Below are positions 52,701 to 59,467 of a DNA stretch of 59,467 nt, piece by piece. The stretch is taken from assembly GCF_003182075.1 (NCBI RefSeq), contig NZ_QGTH01000013.1, forward strand, positions 1-59,467. Reading direction: 5' to 3'. The stretch is from Finegoldia magna. Lineage in GTDB: Bacteria; Bacillota; Clostridia; Tissierellales; Peptoniphilaceae. The position numbers were made by a program, and so were the translations under genes. Every line of letters starts with the position of its first letter. Position 1 is the stretch's first letter. The notes beneath the pieces were generated by a model. It was given only the letters and a program-made list of their open reading frames with translations. It was not told the DNA's origin and made no database searches.

Positions 52701-55274
52701 CTCTGGATAGATTTTAATCCCGAATTATTCAGTTGGAGGACACACAAAGCATATTTACATTCCACTCTGGATAGATTTTAATGGAAAAAATAATGGACGA
52801 TACAACAAATATTCTAAATTTACATTCCACTCTGGATAGATTTTAATCAAGGCAAGGTGTCTTTTAAAGACTTGAATAGCGAATTTACATTCCACTCTGG
52901 ATAGATTTTAATATACCAGCTGTTGTTTCAGTTGCTTTTTCAAGAACATTTACATTCCACTCTGGATAGATTTTAATTTAGTGAAGTCTTTACCCTTGTT
53001 ATCATTCGCATATTTACATTCCACTCTGGATAGATTTTAATATATGACGAAGATTATTATATCTTTGAGGATATACATTTACATTCCACTCTGGATAGAT
53101 TTTAATTAAAGCTTTTGATATAAGATATACCTTGTCTTGTTTATTTACATTCCACTCTGGATAGATTTTAATTTTAAAAGTACAGACAGTAGACCTTTAG
53201 TGTATAAATTTACATTCCACTCTGGATAGATTTTAATCACGAGTTGATACATGATAGGTATAAAGTAAACAAAATTTACATTCCACTCTGGATAGATTTT
53301 AATTCAGATGTCAATGATTGAACATGAGTTGATAGCTGGATTTACATTCCACTCTGGATAGATTTTAATAATATGAAAAATTTCGCAAGTAATCGTTTAA
53401 ATTCATTTACATTCCACTCTGGATAGATTTTAATGTGTTAAAAATTTGAATAAAAAAGAATATAAAACAAATTTACATTCCACTCTGGATAGATTTTAAT
53501 TTGTGTTGTATTGTTTTATGTTTTCTGTACTATTATTTACATTCCACTCTGGATAGATTTTAATACAAGAAAAACATACGACATATCGTATAAGTTAATA
53601 TTTACATTCCACTCTGGATAGATTTTAATGCACTTGATACGCCAAAGTTGATTAAATTTAATAAATTTACATTCCACTCTGGATAGATTTTAATAACGGA
53701 AAAATCAATTGGGAACAAGCCAAAAAAAGATTTACATTCCACTCTGGATAGATTTTAATTACAGAAATATTAAGACAAGTATTTAAAAATTTTGATTTAC
53801 ATTCCACTCTGGATAGATTTTAATAAACGGTGGATATGGAAGAAGAATCGACTTGTCGCATTTACATTCCACTCTGGATAGATTTTAATGTATCAGTATG
53901 TACATTCCCTGCATACGCCAATACATTTACATTCCACTCTGGATAGATTTTAATTCGTAATGAGATTTCTCAAGTGCTACAAGTTCAATATTTACATTCC
54001 ACTCTGGATAGATTTTAATCAAGAAACTATTAAAGACCTTGAAAAAGAATTTGAAAATTTACATTCCACTCTGGATAGATTTTAATTTGTTATATTTGCA
54101 ACTGTGAAATCTGTTGATCTATTTACATTCCACTCTGGATAGATTTTAATGACTGGAACACTAAAGATACAACTTGCACTGTACAAATTTACATTCCACT
54201 CTGGATAGATTTTAATCAGATACAGTTTTTGTTACAGTAGAAGTTATACTATATTTACATTCCACTCTGGATAGATTTTAATTGTAATATGATTAAGATA
54301 ATGCTAGACGCAGGTCAATTTACATTCCACTCTGGATAGATTTTAATCAAAAGAGATGATGGAAGTATTTGTTACACAGTCATTTACATTCCACTCTGGA
54401 TAGATTTTAATTTTACTTCGAATCACTTGATTAAGAGCTTTGAAAATTTACATTCCACTCTGGATAGATTTTAATTAGGTCAACACAAGAACTCACAGCA
54501 TTTGGGAAAGCTATTTACATTCCACTCTGGATAGATTTTAATTATACCTATTAAGGTATATACTATAGTTGTAATCAAGAATTTACATTCCACTCTGGAT
54601 AGATTTTAATGATTATTCAAAACTAAGAGGCTTAATCAAAGAATATTTATTTACATTCCACTCTGGATAGATTTTAATACATTTTCTCTAGATATATTGG
54701 GTCAATACTATCATTTACATTCCACTCTGGATAGATTTTAATTTATACCATTTCTTAGACGCTTTTAGCTGATATTCATTTACATTCCACTCTGGATAGA
54801 TTTTAATCTTGCTTTTCCTATTAAAGTAACTATCGGATATGCATTTACATTCCACTCTGGATAGATTTTAATAATTCATTTACAGGCTTTTTAAGGCTTG
54901 TTTAATTGCATTTACATTCCACTCTGGATAGATTTTAATTGAGGGACAAATACAAGCTAGATATCCTAGAAATCATATTTACATTCCACTCTGGATAGAT
55001 TTTAATAATTCATTTACAGGCTTTTTAAGGCTTGTTTAATTGCATTTACATTCCACTCTGGATAGATTTTAATTGAGGGACAAATACAAGCTAGATATCC
55101 TAGAAATCATATTTACATTCCACTCTGGATAGATTTTAATTTTATATCTCCCTTGATTTCTTTATTTTGAAAAACATTTACATTCCACTCTGGATAGATT
55201 TTAATGATAGGGAAGATAAAGAATGGAAGTTTTATTTGAGGCATATTTACATTCCACTCTGGATAGATTTTAAT
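49791..55274 (-). CRISPR. Type I-B CRISPR array, 84 repeats and 83 spacers
   Basis: Counting each repeat start from 49791 to 55245 gives 84 copies of a 30-base repeat. On the plus strand the main form begins ATTTACATTCCACTC and ends TGGATAGATTTTAAT. Spacers are 34-39 bases. The array is read on the minus strand, where the repeat ends GTGGAATGTAAAT, close to the C. difficile type I-B repeat. Early copies at the left are variants (CTTTGGTTAAA, GTATGAGTAGA, CTCTGGGTAGA, CTCTGGTTAAA). From 50652 on nearly all are the main form. The cas genes and leader lie at the right end, so the newest spacers are at the right. Two spacers are duplicated at 54873-55110. Confidence 0.98.
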
Positions 55275-55440
55275 AGGTGACTGTCTATGACAGTATTTCC
55301 AATGCTTATAGACGGTGTTTCTGTCTATGTTCTTTTTAAGTATATCAAATTTACGATTTTTTTGAAAATAATTCAATGTAATACAAAATAATGTGTGATT
55401 TTAGGCGTTGTCGATCTACGCGTATTTTGTCTATACAGGT
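55275..55440 (-). promoter_or_regulatory. CRISPR leader
   Basis: This AT-rich gap between cas2 and the first (newest) repeat contains a TATACTT -10-like box near 55333-55340 and A-tracts. It also has an inverted set of TAGACAG/CTGTCTA motifs (about 55283-55335) close to the repeat that could serve adaptation. A further inverted repeat TTGTCGATC/GATCGACAA (55408-55416, 55441-55449) lies just after cas2. Position and orientation define it as the leader. Confidence 0.75.
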
Positions 55441-55454
55441 GATCGACAATTATA

Positions 55455-55730
55455 TTAGATAAATTGTGGATCATCAATTTCTGTTCCCAATATATCTTTT
55501 TCAAGCCATCTTTCGTTTCGACTTTTGAATATTATTACTGAATCTAACTTCTCATCGATTTCTTTTTGGATTTTCTTCTTCAACTTAAACAAATCCGATT
55601 CCAAGATTTCTCCTTCGAACACGGAGTTTTGGATATGGTTTAAGTATTGTTTGCATATTTTGAATACTCTGTTCCATCTTCGTTGTCCATTATTTTCATT
55701 TGAGATGTCATACACTAAAATTATATACAT
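55455..55730 (-). CDS. cas2: CRISPR-associated endonuclease Cas2
   Basis: A 91-residue Cas2 with the usual start MYIILVYDISNENNGQRRW (catalytic-type Asp at the end of the first strand) and EGEILESDLFKLKKKI. With Cas1 it forms the spacer integrase. The start at 55730 follows a GGTGG that overlaps the cas1 stop; the earlier in-frame start would overlap cas1 more deeply. Confidence 0.95.
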   Translation of the reverse strand: MYIILVYDISNENNGQRRWNRVFKICKQYLNHIQNSVFEGEILESDLFKLKKKIQKEIDEKLDSVIIFKSRNERWLEKDILGTEIDDPQFI

Positions 55731-55732
55731 TT

Positions 55733-56725
55733 TTACCACCAAATTATAAACGGTTCATATTCTTTTTCACCAATAAAATGCTTCACCAATTTATAACATT
55801 CTAATCTGATTAGATATCTGTAGCTTACATTTCTTGATAAATCTTTGTGCTTTATCGTCCTTTGCAAAGTTTTATTGTATTCTTGCAATATTACCTTAGA
55901 CCCTGATTCTTTCATGTACAAATAGTTTAATTCTTGACTAAAATGTTTGTCTTGTATCTGATTTTTGTTCAATAATGAAAATATTAATCTGTCAGCTATC
56001 AACGGTTTAAATATTTCAGCAATATCCAAACTCAGCGAATATCTTCTATCGCCAGGTTCATGTAGAAAACTAATTGTAGGATCAAGTTGAGTTTTGTAAA
56101 TTTCGCCCAAAACTGTTGTGTAGACTAATGAGTTCAAATAAGAAATCAAAGTATTCACGATATTATCGGGAGGTCTTTTGACTCTTTTTTCAAAGTCAAT
56201 CTCTTGATTAATGATTGTGCTCCACGATTTGTAATATGTTTTGTGAATATTACCCTCCATCCCCATAAGTTCCGGCACATCTCTTGCTTTGTCTAGGTTT
56301 TTTAAGTAATAATTAATCTCATTCATATACTCTTCGAGATCTTTCCCTCTGCCATTATAATATCTAAGATTTCTGTATATATTTTTACCTGCACCCTCCA
56401 CAAATTTCATCGCTAGTTGTAGTCTTTTTTCATCGTCCAAATAAAATTGGGCTTGTTTAACTGTTACTTTCCCAGAAACTTTTGATTTTTTTGGCACCAA
56501 ACTTGCACTGTAGAAATCATAGTAGTTGAAAAAATGAACGATTATATCATTATGAGACAGAAAATCTATTAATTTAGAATTAATACTAACCTCTCCAAAA
56601 AGATAAATCTCTGATACCATATTGACTGGAATGTCCCTCTTCTCGCCATCAACCGTACAAAATTGAAGAGTATTATCTTTTCTTTTCAGTTCCCCATTTT
56701 GATAAACATACAAGCTATTCTTCAT
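55733..56725 (-). CDS. cas1: CRISPR-associated integrase Cas1 (type I-B)
   Basis: A 330-residue Cas1. The metal-binding residues lie in MGMEGNIHKTYYKSW (Glu), FLHEPGDRRYSLSLDIAEIFKP (His, Asp). Length and sequence match the Cas1b branch of I-B systems. The start at 56725 (MKNSLYVYQNGEL) has GGAGA upstream. It follows cas4 directly, the order cas4-cas1-cas2 being standard for I-B. Confidence 0.96.
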   Translation of the reverse strand: MKNSLYVYQNGELKRKDNTLQFCTVDGEKRDIPVNMVSEIYLFGEVSINSKLIDFLSHNDIIVHFFNYYDFYSASLVPKKSKVSGKVTVKQAQFYLDDEKRLQLAMKFVEGAGKNIYRNLRYYNGRGKDLEEYMNEINYYLKNLDKARDVPELMGMEGNIHKTYYKSWSTIINQEIDFEKRVKRPPDNIVNTLISYLNSLVYTTVLGEIYKTQLDPTISFLHEPGDRRYSLSLDIAEIFKPLIADRLIFSLLNKNQIQDKHFSQELNYLYMKESGSKVILQEYNKTLQRTIKHKDLSRNVSYRYLIRLECYKLVKHFIGEKEYEPFIIWW

Positions 56726-56733
56726 AAAATCTC

Positions 56734-57231
56734 CTATATTTTGCACAAATCTTCAAATGCACAACTCTTACAAATATTTTTAGCTTCAAATTCAGGTGGA
56801 AATTCACACGAAATTATCCTTTTTATTTCCTCGATAGATTTATCTATAGTAAGCTCATCCTCTTCGGATAATTCAACTTCCACCGTTTTCTTCAAAAGAG
56901 GATAATCTATTTTCGCATTCAAATTAAAGATATTACGTTTTTTCAAATAATACAAATAATATTTGACTTGCCAAATTGAAGCCTTCTCAATCTTTCTACT
57001 TTTCTTAATCTCGTGAATAGTATTTGACTTCTCTATAAAATCTAAATTTATCTCGTTATTAATCATAATGTGTTTTCTGTTTTTAATGTAAGAAGATTCA
57101 TCAACAAATTTTCCTACAGATACATTTTCGTTCTCCGATTCCATAGATATGTTTTGGCAAGAATACCACAACTTCCTTTTGCAAACAAAATAATAGTAAA
57201 TCATAAGCCCAGTAATCTTATCTTCTATCAT
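56734..57231 (-). CDS. cas4: CRISPR-associated exonuclease Cas4
   Basis: A 165-residue Cas4 of the PD-(D/E)xK fold with an iron-sulfur cluster. The first Cys is in FVCKRKLWY, and the last three are in ICKSCAFEDLC. The catalytic strand HEIKKSRKIEKASIWQVKYYLYYL carries E-x-K and the QxxxY motif. Cas4 trims prespacers and selects the PAM side. It overlaps cas3 by four bases and precedes cas1. Confidence 0.94.
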   Translation of the reverse strand: MIEDKITGLMIYYYFVCKRKLWYSCQNISMESENENVSVGKFVDESSYIKNRKHIMINNEINLDFIEKSNTIHEIKKSRKIEKASIWQVKYYLYYLKKRNIFNLNAKIDYPLLKKTVEVELSEEDELTIDKSIEEIKRIISCEFPPEFEAKNICKSCAFEDLCKI

Positions 57232-59214
57232 ATGAATATCCCTCCTGAATTAGGTTGTGCTTCCGAAATTCCAAAATCATAACTATAATTACAATCTACA
57301 ACGTGAATTTTTTCATAGCTGCTTATTTCAACAATATTTGTGAGACTATGCTTATAAACATTAGCAAATTCTTCATAGCCTAATGTTAATGTGTATTTAT
57401 AAATATTTTGTCGTGCGATAACTCTCTTGGAAATATCATTCTTGAAATCATTTAATTCCTCTAAACAGTTGAGAATCTCTTCTTTGTTTTCATCATATAC
57501 TGTTTTAGGCATTACAGTTACAGATGCTATTTCTCTAAAATTTTGTTGAGCTTCTTTTTTGTCTGTTTCAGCTGGAAGATATAGTTCTGGTTTGTCAATA
57601 AAATGAATGATTGTTTTGTAATATTTTGTATTCTTAATATTCTCATACGAATAGATAGATTCTACCAAATTCATTTTTTCTTCTTCGGTAATTTTAGAAG
57701 AATGAGAAGCAAAAAATCGTCTTAGATTTTGCTTAGAAATGTTAAAAATTTCCTCATCTATAACACTTGAGACTCCTGAACATTTCTTTTCCCCTCCATC
57801 AAACACATAGCAATTATATCCTTCATCTGACCATTCTCGTTTTCTATAACACCTTCCAAACCTTTGAAACAGGCTATTAACATCAGATAATTCAGTTATT
57901 AAGATGTCGAAATCAATATCTAATGATGCTTCTGCTACCGATGTTGTTATCCATATTCCTACATCAGTATTTCTTTTTTCGTTTTTAAATAGCTTACCAA
58001 ATTCTAATATGTTTGCTTCTTTTTGCTCTCTGTCTTTTTTGATAAATTTCGAATGAAACATATTTACAGGAATTTCTTTATCCTTCAATTCTGTATACAA
58101 GCTTTGACATTCTTTTACCGTATTACAAATTACCAAAATTCTATTATCATAATATTTTTGTTCAATAAAATCAGAGTTTATTTTCTCTTCAATCCATTTA
58201 ACGCTGTGTCTAATTTTACCTTTATCAACAAATGGAGCCGGACTAATTTTGTATTTCAATCCATATTCATTCATTAATTGCTTCAAAAATCCAGGAAAAG
58301 TTGCCGTTACTATCGCAAACTTTCCCCCAATATTTTGAATCATTATGAGCCCTGCAATTAAATACCCTATCAATTCAGGTCCATACATTTGTATTTCGTC
58401 GATTACAACCTTTGAATAGGACAATGTCGCAAGTACACTTTCGTAATTCCTATATTTAAATACTATCGTGAATAATTGATCCAAAGTACTTACAGTTATT
58501 GGCAATGACAGCTGCCTAGTTTTTGTAAAGTAACCTTCTATATCTGCTGTTGTCTCGTTTTCTGGAGAGTTATTATAATAAAAAGATTTTGTGTCTCCAT
58601 GAAGCAGTGCTATCCTTTCATTAATTTTTTCTCCATTTAATATATCGAATTTAAGACGATTATATATAGCATTGTTTGCTGTTCTTATCGGTAATGTAAA
58701 AAAACCCTTATTATTACCAATCCATAACAATGAACCTTCTGTTTTTCCCATTCCTGTTTGTGCTATTATCACTAAGTTTTCATTGCTATTCTCTTTCATA
58801 AAAAGTTGCAAATCATTCCATTTGGGTTCTGGATTTCCTTTTTCAATTTCTTTTTTCTTTAGTTTTTTCATAAAAAGTTCAAGATATTCTTCCAAAAAAT
58901 CATTTTTATTTTCAACTTTTATGTGTGCACTTGCTGCATAATCTAATCGATTTAGTAACCCTTTAAGGATAATATACTTTTTAAGAAACTTTGTTTGATC
59001 TTCAATTGTGCTATTATCTAATAATCTTTCCTTAAATTCCACTAATTTAATATCATTAAGTTTATCGTAATGGAAATTTTCTAGTTCTAATTTTAAACTA
59101 TCCATTTGATTTGTAACTTTGCTTTTATTTACATTATCCAAAGATTTTCTATGGTGATGATAATATACGCTTTGATAAAGCAATGAAACTTCTTCCGAAG
59201 AAAAACCTAGTTTT
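57228..59214 (-). pseudogene. cas3: cas3 helicase-nuclease, 5' end removed by an IS element
   Basis: About 660 codons of a type I Cas3 remain. It begins KLGFSSEEVSLLYQSVYYHHHR, the last part of the HD nuclease domain. The SF2 helicase is intact: Walker A AQTGMGKTEGS, DEIQ in VVIDEIQMYG, TATFPGF and QRFGRCYRKR. The metal-binding N-terminal HD residues and upstream sequence are missing at the IS end at 59215. The IS supplies an in-frame GTG (59234) and seven foreign residues (MFTGSGQ), so a truncated helicase could still be made. Nicking and degradation of target DNA would be lost. Intact cas4, cas1 and cas2 follow. Confidence 0.9.
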
Positions 59215-59467
59215 TGACCTGAACCCGTAAACACGGAATAATTTAATAATATTTTAAGCGGAATGTAATCTGTACATAACAGGGGACATTCCGTTTAATT
59301 TTGTTTTAATTCTATCTTCATTGTACCATTTAATATATTTTTCTATCTCACTTATCAAATGATCATAACTAGTAAAATCCTCTCCATAATACATTTCTTG
59401 TTTCAAGATTCCAAAGAAGTTTTCCATTGGAGAATTGTCTAGACAATTGCCTTTTCTTGACATACTT
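59215..59467 (-). mobile_element. 3' end of an IS3-family insertion sequence in cas3
   Basis: The terminal repeat starts TGACCTGAACCCG at 59215 on the plus strand and matches the other IS end at 95-70. The end of a DDE transposase gene lies inside. The element runs beyond the window edge. It has the same orientation as the copy at 1-95. Confidence 0.85.
59254..59467 (-). CDS. IS3-family transposase OrfB, C-terminal fragment
   Basis: The visible end of the integrase-type catalytic domain reads SRKGNCLDNSPMENFFGILK and YIKWYNEDRIKTKLNGMSPV, then MYRLHSA-stop. The Glu of the DDE triad is in NSPMENFFG-x-x-K. The frame is open to the window edge. The stop lies 39 bases inside the terminal repeat boundary, the normal layout for IS3 elements. 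Confidence 0.92.
   Translation of the reverse strand, partial: SMSRKGNCLDNSPMENFFGILKQEMYYGEDFTSYDHLISEIEKYIKWYNEDRIKTKLNGMSPVMYRLHSA

Noticed and set aside
59232-59234. GTG as the genuine cas3 start codon
   Set aside because: It lies inside the IS terminal region. The first seven residues are IS-derived, and true Cas3 starts about 100 residues earlier with the HD motifs.
59271-59290. TGTACATAACAGGGGACATT as the IS terminal repeat
   Set aside because: The OrfB frame continues past it to a stop at 59254, and a better terminal repeat matching the other IS end starts at 59215.

Overview
The window (59,467 bp, low GC) looks like a chromosomal contig from a Gram-positive anaerobic coccus of the Peptoniphilaceae/Tissierellia type. 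Finegoldia magna is the best guess, but this is an inference from gene content and base composition, not from an rRNA sequence. Supporting signs are Firmicutes-type Shine-Dalgarno sites, a tyrosine T-box, an L13 leader, surface proteins anchored by CWB2 repeats, and a type I-B CRISPR repeat whose end resembles the Clostridioides difficile one. Both window ends lie inside IS3-family elements of the same kind and orientation (1-95 and 59215-59467), as expected for a contig broken at a repeated insertion sequence.

Layout. 145-5837: a C69 dipeptidase, then a zinc-uptake operon (zinT-like lipoprotein, znuA, znuC, znuB, abrB-like) behind a strong promoter with a Fur-family operator. 5876-9776: a dedicated ECF transporter (S, T, two ATPases) ending in a nucleoside hydrolase, probably a nucleoside salvage unit. 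9912-17283: an acetyltransferase, a 1345-residue duplicated CWB2 surface protein, tex and a membrane protein. 17498-22782 (+): udk, T-box/tyrS, cardiolipin synthase, a DUF1624-type membrane protein and a lipid kinase. 22844-26574: a candidate small RNA with an anti-Shine-Dalgarno loop, then a leucine-rich-repeat CWB2 surface protein with Fur-type boxes at its promoter. 26728-45129: mostly housekeeping genes (glycosyltransferase, MATE pump, tldD/tldE, pdxS with a MocR-type regulator, pepD, lipoproteins, patB, mscL, trpS, capA-like, rlmH, rpsI/rplM).

Accessory part. 45130-49790 holds a cupin gene, a yqeC-like gene, two tandem short-peptide/antisense-RNA modules resembling type I toxin-antitoxin loci, and several small unknown or broken genes. 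49791-55274 is a CRISPR array of 84 repeats and 83 spacers by direct count, with one further decayed repeat. The array is followed on the minus strand by its leader and by cas2, cas1, cas4 and a cas3 whose 5' part has been removed by an IS3-family element. The effector genes (cas5, cas6, cas7, cas8b) are not in the window.

The points I consider most worth following are: two overlapping spacers that together reveal a CCA PAM; the IS-truncated cas3; the tandem antisense modules; the anti-SD small RNA; the ECF/nucleoside-hydrolase operon with a degenerate ATPase signature; and a MocR-type regulator that has Arg where the PLP lysine should be.
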